Shown: piece after piece, positions 10,883-19,431 of the stretch
How the letters are laid out: the number at the start of each line of letters is the position of its first letter
Position numbering within the stretch: the stretch's first letter is position 1
Notes under the pieces: model-generated
What the model was told of the DNA's origin: nothing
Database searches by the model: none
The model's input: the letters and a program-made list of their open reading frames with translations, nothing else
Made by a program: the position numbers and the translations under genes
Source: Xylanimonas cellulosilytica DSM 15894
GTDB lineage: Bacteria; Actinomycetota; Actinomycetes; Actinomycetales; Cellulomonadaceae
Assembly (NCBI RefSeq): GCF_000024965.1
Contig: NC_013530.1
Location: 2,728,001 to 2,792,000, forward strand
Length of the DNA: 64,000 bases
Direction: 5' to 3'

Positions 10883-11937
10883 CCGAAGCACGTCGTCTCG
10901 AACGCGGCCGCGTTGCCCGCCTGGATCGCCGCGTCGTAGCCCATCGGGTCGTTGCAGTCGATCGCCCCGGCCTCCGTGCCGTCCGGCACGGGGGTGAACT
11001 CCAGGATGCGGTCCCCGGCGGCGAGACCCTCGGTGACCTGGATCTGGCGGCCGTCGGTCAGGCCCAGGCCGATCTCGCGCTCCTCGGGCTCGGCGCCCTC
11101 GGAGGCCACCAGCCAGACCTTGCCCTTCTGCGCGGAGCCGAGCACCGCGGAGACCGGCACGACGACGGCGTCCGTCGCGGAGCCGTTGACGATCTCGATC
11201 TCGGCGCCCAGCCCGGCGAACGCGGTGACCTCGCCGGGGACCGCGCACGTCACGGTGCCGGTGCTCGACTGGCCGCCGCCCTCGGGGGCCGTGCCGTCGG
11301 CCTGCGGCGCCGCGCCGATGCGCAGCCCGGTGCACGTGAACGGTGCCGGACCACCCTGGATCGTCACCTGCGCCTCGCCCGTCGCGCCGACCAGGCGGTA
11401 CTGCTGGTCGGCGCTGAGCTGGCCCTGCACCGACAGGGAGCCGGGGGCGACCGTGCCGATCGTCTCGCCGACGGACACCTGCTGGTCCTCCAGCACCGTG
11501 ACGTCGAGCGTGCCGTCGATGGGTGCCTTGACCTCAGTGATGGTCACCCGGGGGCGCAGCTCGGTGACGGTCTGCTCGCCGGTCTCCGGGTCGGTCCGGG
11601 TGATGGGGTCGCGCGGCGTCTCGGTGCGGATCTCGATCACCACCTGCTCGCCCGCCACCGGCCCGTCGGGCGTGACGACGGCGCGGACCAGCCCGGCGGC
11701 CGTCGCCTTCACCTCCACGGGCGCGTCGGCGATCACCGTGGCGGGCACCGTGACGGCGTTCGTGACGGTGCCCGTCCCGACGTCGACGACCGACTCGGTC
11801 AGCTCGCCGGTGGGCGTCAGCGTGTCGGCGGCCTGGAGCTCCGCACCGGTGAAGGCGATCTTGACGAGGGCGGCGGCGATCACCGCCCAGATGACGATGC
11901 GCAGGGCAGGAAAGACGTACGTGCGGGTGACGCCCAC
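10879..11937 (-). CDS. Secretion/efflux periplasmic-adaptor-like protein (HlyD/MacA family)
   Basis: 352 residues. An N-terminal membrane helix (IVIWAVIAAALVKIAF) is followed by an adaptor-type region. The first barrel-like part is VTVPATVIADAPVEVKATAAG, a lipoyl-like hairpin segment follows around VKAPIDGTLDVTVLEDQQVSVGETIG-type strands, and a C-terminal membrane-proximal domain contains AVVVPVSAVLGSAQKGKVWLV. This matches MacA-like adaptors that work with MacB exporters. Two cysteines in the middle (TCTGL and VTCAV) and a C-terminal CNDPM...TTCFG pair could form disulfides. The GTG at 11937 has GAGGAG upstream. It is the first gene of the exporter unit and begins 87 bases after the lpqB stop. 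Confidence 0.8.
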   Translation of the reverse strand: MGVTRTYVFPALRIVIWAVIAAALVKIAFTGAELQAADTLTPTGELTESVVDVGTGTVTNAVTVPATVIADAPVEVKATAAGLVRAVVTPDGPVAGEQVVIEIRTETPRDPITRTDPETGEQTVTELRPRVTITEVKAPIDGTLDVTVLEDQQVSVGETIGTVAPGSLSVQGQLSADQQYRLVGATGEAQVTIQGGPAPFTCTGLRIGAAPQADGTAPEGGGQSSTGTVTCAVPGEVTAFAGLGAEIEIVNGSATDAVVVPVSAVLGSAQKGKVWLVASEGAEPEEREIGLGLTDGRQIQVTEGLAAGDRILEFTPVPDGTEAGAIDCNDPMGYDAAIQAGNAAAFETTCFG

Positions 11938-12023
11938 AGAAGGCTCCTCGCGTCGGTGCGGCGGGGCGGACGCGCAGAACCTACACGCCCGGCGACCTCG
12001 GCGGAAGAGAGCGTCCTGCCTGC

Positions 12024-13745
12024 TCAGCCCGCAAACGCCGCGAGCTCGATGCCCGAACCCACCACGGGCCACATCGCCGTCGACTGCCGCAGGTGCAGCA
12101 CCCCCTCGGCGTCGACGGCGAGGATGTCGCCGCTGCCGACGGCGGCGCTGAGCCAGACGGGATCCGTGATGCCGCCGATGCGGCGCGGCAGACCGCCCAC
12201 CGACTGGGCGAGCCCGCCCACGCCCGCGAGGAACACGACCGTCCCGCCGATCTCCTGGCCGAGCAGCGCGAGCACCGACTCCTCCTGCCACACGGCCTGC
12301 TCGACGCCCTGCACCGACGCCCCGACCGTCACGGGGACGGTCAGCGCGGTGGGCACGCCCCGCGCGTCCCGCAGGATGCCCGCGACGTGCACGGACGTGC
12401 CGTCGGCCCCGGACGAGACCACCGCGACGCGCGCCCCCTCGGGCGACACGCGCACCGAGGCGACCGTCCGGTCCTCCAGCCACGGGACGTCGAGCGACAC
12501 GGCGTCCCCGGCGGGCGTCACCACGACGAGAGGGCCGCCGGTGTCGCCCGTCCACACGGCGCCGTTCGGGTCGATCGACGGCGCGACCAGCCGCAGGCCC
12601 TCGATGAGCTCGGTCGGTTCCTCGCCGGTCACGCGCACGAGCCGCGTCTCTCCGTCGCGCACGACGACGACGTCGCCGGACCGGTTCACCGCCAGCGCCG
12701 TCGGGTCCAGGCCCTCGAGGTGCACCGCGAGCTCCGACTGCGTCAGCGTGCGGCCCGTGACGTTCCACAGCGTCCCGTCCCGCAGCGCGACGGCCATGCC
12801 GGGCGTGCGCGGGCGCTCCGGCACGTCCACGTCCGGCGGCACGATGGGGCCGGTGCTGTCGGACAGCGTGATGTCGGCCTCGCCGCGCGCGTCCGCGAGG
12901 GTCGCCCGGAGCTGGGCCGCGAACAGGCCCCGCGCCGGACCGGACGCCTCGCTGATCTGGTCGGTGAGCGAGACCTGGAACGAGCCGTCCGTGCCCTGCG
13001 TCACCGCACTCATCGCGAGCCCGGTGCCGACCGGCAGCACCGGCGACGCCGCCCCGGCCAGGTGCGCGGGCGGGCCGGCCACCAGCTCCTCGACGGCGTT
13101 CGTGCGCCACGTCTGCTGCGGGAACCAGCGCACGTCGGGCACCCACGCGGCGTGGTCCGGCGTCGGGAAGTAGAGCGTGGTCACGCGGAACGTGGTGGTG
13201 AACACCGGCGACGGCACCATGAGCCCGTCGTCGAGCCGGGCGATGCGCCACTGCCCGTCCTGACGCACCAGGTCGAACGTGGTCTCCTGCGTGGACCCGG
13301 CGGGCTCGTCGGTGAACACGCCCCGCTCGTCCACGGACGCGACGACGTTGCCGTTCGCCTGCACGACGACGCGGTCCGACGTCGGGTCCGAGTCCGGTGA
13401 CAGCGCCGGCTGCGGCACCCCGTCGATCACGACGACGCGCGAGTACGGCATCCACGACTCGGCGGCCCGGTCCGTGAGGAACTCGCGCGCGACGCTGAAC
13501 GCCGTCGGCGACGACGGCCCTGCCTGGGCGGCCAGGAGGAAGCCGCGGACGATCGCGTCCGGCTCGGCGTCGACGGTGGGCCCGAACGCGATCTGCCCCG
13601 GGTCGAAGCCGCGCACGACCTCCTCGCCGCCCCGCTGGACGTCCCCGGCGACCGGCATGGCCGCGCAGCCGGCGAGGGCGCCTCCGGTGAGAACGGCGGC
13701 GAGGGCGGCGGCCACGGCACCACGTGAACGGGATCGCAGGCTCAC
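12024..13745 (-). CDS. lpqB: Lipoprotein LpqB (MtrAB accessory)
   Basis: 573 residues. A signal peptide ends in the lipobox LAGC with Cys27. After it come an N-terminal LpqB region, a GerMN-like domain in the middle (LFAAQLRATLADARGEADITLS) and a C-terminal beta-propeller (repeats such as SIDPNGAVWTGDTGGPL and VRVSPEGARVAVVSSG). In mycobacteria LpqB binds the extracellular part of MtrB and modulates MtrA signalling, cell separation and multidrug resistance. Its GTG start overlaps the mtrB stop by four bases, so mtrA-mtrB-lpqB form a tightly coupled operon. The length is as expected for the family. Confidence 0.95.
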   Translation of the reverse strand: MSLRSRSRGAVAAALAAVLTGGALAGCAAMPVAGDVQRGGEEVVRGFDPGQIAFGPTVDAEPDAIVRGFLLAAQAGPSSPTAFSVAREFLTDRAAESWMPYSRVVVIDGVPQPALSPDSDPTSDRVVVQANGNVVASVDERGVFTDEPAGSTQETTFDLVRQDGQWRIARLDDGLMVPSPVFTTTFRVTTLYFPTPDHAAWVPDVRWFPQQTWRTNAVEELVAGPPAHLAGAASPVLPVGTGLAMSAVTQGTDGSFQVSLTDQISEASGPARGLFAAQLRATLADARGEADITLSDSTGPIVPPDVDVPERPRTPGMAVALRDGTLWNVTGRTLTQSELAVHLEGLDPTALAVNRSGDVVVVRDGETRLVRVTGEEPTELIEGLRLVAPSIDPNGAVWTGDTGGPLVVVTPAGDAVSLDVPWLEDRTVASVRVSPEGARVAVVSSGADGTSVHVAGILRDARGVPTALTVPVTVGASVQGVEQAVWQEESVLALLGQEIGGTVVFLAGVGGLAQSVGGLPRRIGGITDPVWLSAAVGSGDILAVDAEGVLHLRQSTAMWPVVGSGIELAAFAG

Positions 13746-15502
13746 CGGCGCGCCTCCTGGTCGGTAGGGATCGGCAGGTCGGTAGGGATCGGCCCGTCGG
13801 TGGGGATCGGCTGCCCGTCCACGGGCACGGCGTCCAGGTCGGGGATCGCCGTCGGCGACGCGCCCTCGGCGGGCAGGACGACGGGGATCTGACCCGTCGG
13901 CAGGCCGTGCAGCGCCCGCGCGGCGGGCATGATCGGCAGCGGCGGGTTCTCGACCGACAGGCCCGCGCGGCGCGGCAGCGTGAGCCGGAAGCTCGCGCCC
14001 TGCCCCGGCTTGCCCCACGCCTCGAGACGGCCGGCGTGCAGGCGTGCGTCCTCCAGCGAGATCGCCAGGCCGAGCCCGGTGCCGCCCGTGGTGCGCGCCC
14101 GGGCGGGGTCGGCGCGCCAGAACCGGTCGAACACGTGCGCGACCTCGTCCGGCGTCATGCCGATGCCGTGGTCGCGCACCACGATCGCGACGGCGTTGGC
14201 GTCGCACCCCACCGTGATCTCCACCGGGTTGCCCTCGGCGTGCTCGATCGCGTTGGTCACGAGGTTGCGCAGGATGCGCTCGACCCGACGCCGGTCGACG
14301 TCGGCGACGGCCGGGTCGTCGGGCATCGTGGCGGACAGGAACACGCCCCGGCGCTCGGCCAGCGGCGTCGCGCCGTCGACCACCCCGACGACGATGCTCT
14401 CCAGGTCGCACTGCTCGACGTCGAGCACGGCGGCCCCGGCGTCGAACCGGGAGATCTCGAGGAGGTCCCCGAGCAGCTCCTCGAAACGGTCGAGCTGCGT
14501 CTGCAGCACCTCGGCGGAGCGGCGGGCCACCGGGTCCAGCTCGTCGCGCGAGGCATGGATCAGCTCGCCCGCGATGCGGATCGTGGTCAGCGGTGTGCGC
14601 AGCTCGTGCGAGACGTCGGAGACGAACCGGCGCTGCGACGTCGAGAGAGCCTCCATGCGGCGGATCTGGTCCTGGAGGCTGGCCGCCATCTCGTTGAACG
14701 AGCGGGCCAGCGTCGCCATCTCGTCGTAGCCCTTGCCGGGCATCCGCTCCGACAGGTGCCCGTCGGCCAGCCGGGCGGCCGTGGCGGCCGCGCGGCGCAC
14801 CGGGGTCACCGCCTGCCGGGTCACCAGCCACGTGATGACCCCGATGAGCGCCAGGATCCCCAGCGCACCGCCCAGCAGCGTGCGCTGGACGAACCACAGC
14901 GTCTCCTGCTCCGGCTGCAGCGAGTACAGCGTGTAGAGGCCGTAGCGCCCCGCCGTCGGGACGTCGACGACGGCGCCGAAGACGACGCCGGGCTCGTCCT
15001 GCCCGGAGGCGGTGAACGCCGCGGGGATCAGGACGGGCTGCCACATCTGGTCCTCGGAGTCGAGGACGGCCGCCTTCAGCTCGTCCGAGACGACCTCGGG
15101 CAGGACCGGGGACGAGAAGACGCCCGCGGGCACGGCCGGTGCCTCCCCCGCCGAGGCCAGCATCGACCCCTGGGCGCTGGTGGCACCGTTGCGGCGCGTG
15201 TCCACCTGGGTGCTCATGAGCGCCTGCACGTCGGCGAGCGAGCTCGCGGTGGTCGACGCGAACGCCTCGCGCACGATCGCGGCCGAGCGGGCCGACTCCA
15301 CGTCGAGCTGGGCGCGACGCTGCTCGAACAGCCCGTCACGCATCGACGTCGACAGGAACGAGCCGAGCAGCGCGACGGCGACCACGCCCACCGCGAGCGC
15401 CGTCGAGACGACCCGCGCCTGCATCGAGGAGCGCCACCGGTGCGCGACGCCCCGGAACACGCGTCCGACGGCGGTGATGATCCGCCGCCACAGCGCGATC
15501 AC
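13742..15502 (-). CDS. mtrB: Sensor histidine kinase MtrB
   Basis: 586 residues. TM1 is about 31-53, an extracytoplasmic sensor domain lies at about 54-204, and TM2 is about 205-228. A HAMP follows, then the HisKA box SDVSHELRTPL with His299, then a HATPase domain with the N-box NLVTNAIEHAEG and the G-boxes DHGIGMTPDE and GGTGLGL. It phosphorylates MtrA in response to cell-wall and septation status. The C-terminal ~60 residues are a Pro-rich tail ending in IPTD repeats, coded by three 18-bp tandem repeats (13761-13814). These could vary in number between strains. GTG start overlapping the mtrA stop by four bases. Confidence 0.97.
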   Translation of the reverse strand: MIALWRRIITAVGRVFRGVAHRWRSSMQARVVSTALAVGVVAVALLGSFLSTSMRDGLFEQRRAQLDVESARSAAIVREAFASTTASSLADVQALMSTQVDTRRNGATSAQGSMLASAGEAPAVPAGVFSSPVLPEVVSDELKAAVLDSEDQMWQPVLIPAAFTASGQDEPGVVFGAVVDVPTAGRYGLYTLYSLQPEQETLWFVQRTLLGGALGILALIGVITWLVTRQAVTPVRRAAATAARLADGHLSERMPGKGYDEMATLARSFNEMAASLQDQIRRMEALSTSQRRFVSDVSHELRTPLTTIRIAGELIHASRDELDPVARRSAEVLQTQLDRFEELLGDLLEISRFDAGAAVLDVEQCDLESIVVGVVDGATPLAERRGVFLSATMPDDPAVADVDRRRVERILRNLVTNAIEHAEGNPVEITVGCDANAVAIVVRDHGIGMTPDEVAHVFDRFWRADPARARTTGGTGLGLAISLEDARLHAGRLEAWGKPGQGASFRLTLPRRAGLSVENPPLPIMPAARALHGLPTGQIPVVLPAEGASPTAIPDLDAVPVDGQPIPTDGPIPTDLPIPTDQEARR

Positions 15503-16179
15503 CGCGGTGCGCCCGCCTTGTACCCGACCCCGCGCACCGTCAGGACGATCTCGGGGTTCTCGGGGTCGCGCTCGACCTTGGAGCGCAGCCGCTGCACGTG
15601 CACGTTGACCAGCCGGGTGTCGGCCGAGTGCCGGTAGCCCCAGACCTTCTCCAGCAGCACCTCGCGCGTGAACACCTGCCAGGGCTTGCGGGCCAGGGCG
15701 ACCAGCAGGTCGAACTCGAGCGGCGTGAGGCTGATGCGTCCGCCGGCGCGGGTGACCGTGTGGCCGGTGACGTCGATCTCGAGGTCGCCGACGAGCAGCC
15801 GTTCGGGGCCGGGGTCCTCCTGGCGGCGCAGCCGGGCCCGCATGCGGGCCACGAGCTCCTTGGGCTTGAAGGGCTTGGGCACGTAGTCGTCGGCGCCGGA
15901 CTCGAGGCCCAGCACGACGTCGACCGTGTCGGACTTGGCGGTGAGCATGATGATCGGCACGCCGGACTCGGCGCGGATCTCGCGCGCCACCTGGGTGCCG
16001 TCCTTGCCGGGGAGCATGACGTCGAGCAGCACGATGTCCGGCTGCGCGGAACGGAACGCGGCGAGTGCGCCGTCACCGTCGGCGCAGAAGACCGGGTCGA
16101 ACCCTTCGGTGCGCAGAACCATGCCGATCATCTCGGCCAGCGCAGTGTCGTCGTCGACCACAAGAACGCGGGACTTCAT
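15499..16179 (-). CDS. mtrA: Response regulator MtrA (OmpR family)
   Basis: 226 residues. The receiver domain has acidic residues at VVDDD, the phosphoacceptor Asp53 in VLLDVMLPG and Lys102 in YVPKPF. The C-terminal winged helix holds LTPLEFDLLVALARKPWQVF and the conserved end TVRGVGYKAG. MtrA is essential in several actinobacteria and coordinates DNA replication, cell division and wall metabolism genes. First gene of the mtrA-mtrB-lpqB operon, divergent to the MoxR cluster with about 110 bases between the two start codons. The usual mycobacterial neighbour tmk is not between mtrA and ahcY here; the MoxR block takes its place. Confidence 0.98.
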   Translation of the reverse strand: MKSRVLVVDDDTALAEMIGMVLRTEGFDPVFCADGDGALAAFRSAQPDIVLLDVMLPGKDGTQVAREIRAESGVPIIMLTAKSDTVDVVLGLESGADDYVPKPFKPKELVARMRARLRRQEDPGPERLLVGDLEIDVTGHTVTRAGGRISLTPLEFDLLVALARKPWQVFTREVLLEKVWGYRHSADTRLVNVHVQRLRSKVERDPENPEIVLTVRGVGYKAGAPR

Positions 16180-16290
16180 GCGCCCAGTCTGCCAGGCGAT
16201 CCGGTGGAGGACGGCCGTGTGACCAGGTGCGGCACGCTATCGTGGCCGCACCGAGCCGTTCCCTGTGTGGGGAGAGCATGTGGGGAGACC

Positions 16291-17559
16291 ATGAGCACGC
16301 CCGATCAGCCCGGACCCGACGGCCGCGACGCGGTGCCCCCGGTACCGCCCGTCGACCCGGTCGCGCCGCCGTCGCCCGCTCCCCCGTCGTCGGGCTGGGG
16401 TGACACGCCCCGGTACGGACAGTACGGGCAGCAGCCCCAGTACGGGCAGCAGCCCCAGTACGGGCAGCCCCAGTCCGGACAATCCCAGTACGGGCAGCAG
16501 CCGCAGTACGGGCAGTACGGGCAGGGCGCGCCGGCGCCGCAGCAGCAGACGCCCTACGGCTGGCCGGCCGGCTCCCCGTACCAGTCGGCGGCCACCAAGC
16601 CCGGCATCGTGCCCCTGCGCCCGCTGACGCTCGGCGAGATCTACGACGGGGCGTTCGGCGCGGTGCGGCACAACCCGGCGGTGATGCTCGGGCTGGCCAC
16701 GCTGGTGCTCCTGATCGCGACGGTCGTGGGCGTCCTGGTGGGCCAGCTCCTGGTGCCCGCGTTCACGAGCCTCTTCGGCCCGATCTTCGACGACCCCGCG
16801 TTCCAGGAGTCGGGCGAGTCGCTCGGCATCACGGCGGGCAGCATCGCGCAGCTCTACGGCGCCGCGTCCGGGATGGGGCTGACGACGCTGCTCGCCGGTC
16901 CGATCGTCAACGGCATCCTGACCGTCTCGGTGAGCCAGTCCGTGCTCGGTGACAAGGTGCCCGTGCGCCAGGTCTGGGAGCGGGTCGCGCCACGGGCGTG
17001 GCTGCTGGTCGGCTGGTCGCTGCTCCAGGGGTTCGCGCTCATCGTGCTCGCCGTCGGCCTCGTCATCCTCGTCTCGGTGGCCGTCGTGGCGGTCTCGCAG
17101 GTGTCGGGGGGTGCGGCCGGAGCCCTCGCGATCGTGCTCGCCATCGGCTCCGTCGGGGTGCTGGCCTGGCTCGCGATCCGGCTGCTGCTGGTGCCGCCCG
17201 CCCTCGCGCTCGAGGGCGCCCGGCTGTGGGCGACCGTGCGGCGCGCCTGGCTGCTGACCCGCGGCTCGTTCTGGCGCACCCTCGGCATCTACCTGCTCGC
17301 GTCCGTGATCGTGGGCGTCATCAGCCAGGTGGTCTCGGTGCCCCTGACGTTCATCGGCGGCGCGCTGGCCGGCACGGGAGACCCGGCGACGGTCACGGGG
17401 ACGCTGATCATCGTGTCGATCATCGCCGGGGTCGTCGCGGCCGCCATCCAGACGATCTTCCTCGCCGGTGTCACGGCGCTGCTCTACATCGACCTGCGGA
17501 TGCGCCGCGAGGGCCTGGACGTCCAGCTCACCGCCTCCGCGGCCGAGCGGCGGGGCTGA
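16291..17559 (+). CDS. Multi-pass membrane protein with Gln/Tyr/Gly-rich N terminus (Rv3689-like)
   Basis: 422 residues. The first ~110 are disordered: Pro-rich, then repeats of YGQQPQYGQ type coded by imperfect tandem DNA repeats at about 16413-16545. From IVPLRPLTLGEIYDGAFGAVRHNPAV onward there are about six hydrophobic segments, matching the family annotated as glycerophosphoryl diester phosphodiesterase membrane-domain or DUF7847-like. No phosphodiesterase catalytic domain is present. The ATG at 16291 has GGGGAGA seven bases upstream. It is the first gene of the MoxR cluster and ends four bases before the next start. From memory Rv3689 has the same size and position. The function is unknown. 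Confidence 0.75.
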   Translation: MSTPDQPGPDGRDAVPPVPPVDPVAPPSPAPPSSGWGDTPRYGQYGQQPQYGQQPQYGQPQSGQSQYGQQPQYGQYGQGAPAPQQQTPYGWPAGSPYQSAATKPGIVPLRPLTLGEIYDGAFGAVRHNPAVMLGLATLVLLIATVVGVLVGQLLVPAFTSLFGPIFDDPAFQESGESLGITAGSIAQLYGAASGMGLTTLLAGPIVNGILTVSVSQSVLGDKVPVRQVWERVAPRAWLLVGWSLLQGFALIVLAVGLVILVSVAVVAVSQVSGGAAGALAIVLAIGSVGVLAWLAIRLLLVPPALALEGARLWATVRRAWLLTRGSFWRTLGIYLLASVIVGVISQVVSVPLTFIGGALAGTGDPATVTGTLIIVSIIAGVVAAAIQTIFLAGVTALLYIDLRMRREGLDVQLTASAAERRG

Positions 17560-17563
17560 GCCG

Positions 17564-18265
17564 GTGCAGGCTGCGGCGCTCGTCGCCCTGGTCGGCGCCG
17601 ACGTGCCCGTCACGCCCGACCGGGAGACGGCCCGCCGCTGGCTGGTCGAGGAGCTCGCCCGGCCCGAGTACGCCACGCAGCCCAGCCTCCTGCAGCGGCT
17701 CTGGGAATGGTTCACCGGCCTGTTCGACGGCCTGCAAGGGCTCGACGCGCCGCCGTGGCAGGTGCTGGCCGGCATCGTCGCCGTCGCCGCGCTGGTGATC
17801 GTCGTCTCGCGCTGGGTGGCCGGCCCGGTGCGGCTCGCCCGCCGTCGGCGAGGCAGCGCCGTCGTCACCGCGTCGGACGACGCCCGGACCGCCGCGCAGC
17901 TCCGGGCCGCCGCCGACGCCGCGGCCGCCCGGGGGGACTGGCCGCTGGCGGTGACCGAACGGTTCCGGGCCGTGGTCCGCTCCCTGGAGGACCGCACGAT
18001 CCTGGACGAGCGGCCCGGGCGCACCGCCCAGGAGGCCGCCGCCGACGCGGGCGACCGGCTCCCGGCGCACGCGACGGCGCTCGCGGTGGCCGCCACCCTC
18101 TTCGACGGCGTGCTGTACGGGCACCGCGGCGCTCGGGAGTCCGACGACGCCGCCCTGCGCGAGCTCGACGCCCACCTGGCGGCGGCCCGCGTGGTGGGCG
18201 TCGAGCACGCCGCCCGCCCGTCCGAGGCGCCCGCCCACCCCGACGCGAACGGAGGGCCGGCGTGA
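17564..18265 (+). CDS. DUF4129 domain protein (Rv3690-like)
   Basis: 233 residues. An N-terminal segment begins with VTPDRETARRWLVEEL, there is a single membrane helix around residues 65-85 (VLAGIVAVAALVIVVSRWV), and a C-terminal DUF4129 region follows with FRAVVRSLEDRTILDERPGRTAQE and AATLFDGVLYGHRGA. In other bacteria DUF4129 occurs in transglutaminase and MoxR-linked membrane proteins. Its GTG follows the upstream stop by four bases and its own stop overlaps the next GTG, so it is part of a translationally coupled chain. The role is inferred only from the cluster. Confidence 0.8.
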   Translation: MQAAALVALVGADVPVTPDRETARRWLVEELARPEYATQPSLLQRLWEWFTGLFDGLQGLDAPPWQVLAGIVAVAALVIVVSRWVAGPVRLARRRRGSAVVTASDDARTAAQLRAAADAAAARGDWPLAVTERFRAVVRSLEDRTILDERPGRTAQEAAADAGDRLPAHATALAVAATLFDGVLYGHRGARESDDAALRELDAHLAAARVVGVEHAARPSEAPAHPDANGGPA

Positions 18266-19431
18266 GCGCGACCCTCACCGCCGTCGTCGGCGACGGCACC
18301 ACCGCCGCGTCACGCGCCCGGCAGCGCTGGCGGCGCGTCCGCTGGACCCTGCTGGTGCTGGCCAGCTTCGCGCTCGTCGTCGCGGTCCTGTTCGTGTCCC
18401 GGTCGACGGGGTCGGACACGCCGTACGCGCCCGACTCGACCGCGCCGAACGGCTCGCGGGCGCTGGCCCGGGTGCTGGAGCGGCAGGGCGTCGAGGTGAC
18501 GCACGTGACCACGGTCGACGAGGCCGTGCGGGCCGCGGCGCCCGGGACCACCCTGCTGGTGGCGCCCGCACCGTTGCTGACCGAGGAGCAGGCGGAGGTG
18601 ATCGCCGCCGTCCCGGCCGACCTGGTGCTCGCCGCCCCGGGCGGCACGCTCCTCGACCTGACCACCGGCGGCGACGTCGGCCTCGCCGCCGTGCCCGAGG
18701 CGGGCGCCCGCGAGCCCGGGTGCGACGTCGCCGCGGCCCGCGCGGCCGGTGACGTCGGGCTCGAGGCGACGCTGGTGACCCACGGCGCGGCGGCCGCGTG
18801 CTGGGCCGCGGACGGCGTCGCCGTGCTCGCGCGGGTCGACGTCGACGGGCGCACGGTCACCGCCGTCGGGGACCCGGCGTTCCTGCGCAACGAGGACGTG
18901 ACCACGCAGGGCAACGCGGCGCTTGCCCTGGGCCTGCTGGGCGGCCACGAACGGCTCGTGTGGCTGGTGCAGGACCCCTTCGACGTGTCGACGGGCACCG
19001 GGGTGGAACCCGGTGCGGGCGTCCTGCCGCCGTGGCTGGGCCCGGTCGCGCTGTGGGCGCTGCTGTGCACGCTCGTGGCGGCCGCGTGGCGCGCCCGCCG
19101 CCTCGGCCCGCTCGTGGCCGAGGAGCTGCCCGTCGTCGTGCCCGCCGCCGAGACCACCCGCGGGCGCGGCCGGCTGTACCGGCGTGCCCGCACCCGCGGG
19201 CACGCCGCCGCGGCGCTGCGCGCGGCGACGGCCGACCGGACGGCACGGCGCCTCGGCGTCCCCCGGTCCGCCGACCCCACCACCCTGGTCGATGCCCTGG
19301 CACGGGCCACCGGCCATCCCCCGCAGGCCCTCACCCGCCTGCTGTACGGCCCCCCACCCGCCGACGACGCCGCGCTCTCCGCGCTGGCGGAGCGGCTCGA
19401 CGAGCTGGAGAGCGAGGTTCACCGACAGTGA
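18262..19431 (+). CDS. DUF4350 domain protein (Rv3691-like)
   Basis: 389 residues. The N-terminal helix at about 28-48 (LLVLASFALVVAVLFVS) is followed by an extracytoplasmic DUF4350 domain. This contains PDSTAPNGSRALARVLERQGVEV and TTLLVAPAPLLTEEQAEVIA, resembling class I amidotransferase-like folds that lack the catalytic triad. A second helix (LGPVALWALLCTLVAAAW) sits near residue 260, and a cytoplasmic C-terminal region of about 110 residues ends the protein. GTG start with a four-base overlap at both ends. DUF4350 genes sit beside moxR and DUF58 in many actinobacteria, which suggests a membrane complex remodelled by the MoxR ATPase. Confidence 0.82.
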   Translation: MSATLTAVVGDGTTAASRARQRWRRVRWTLLVLASFALVVAVLFVSRSTGSDTPYAPDSTAPNGSRALARVLERQGVEVTHVTTVDEAVRAAAPGTTLLVAPAPLLTEEQAEVIAAVPADLVLAAPGGTLLDLTTGGDVGLAAVPEAGAREPGCDVAAARAAGDVGLEATLVTHGAAAACWAADGVAVLARVDVDGRTVTAVGDPAFLRNEDVTTQGNAALALGLLGGHERLVWLVQDPFDVSTGTGVEPGAGVLPPWLGPVALWALLCTLVAAAWRARRLGPLVAEELPVVVPAAETTRGRGRLYRRARTRGHAAAALRAATADRTARRLGVPRSADPTTLVDALARATGHPPQALTRLLYGPPPADDAALSALAERLDELESEVHRQ

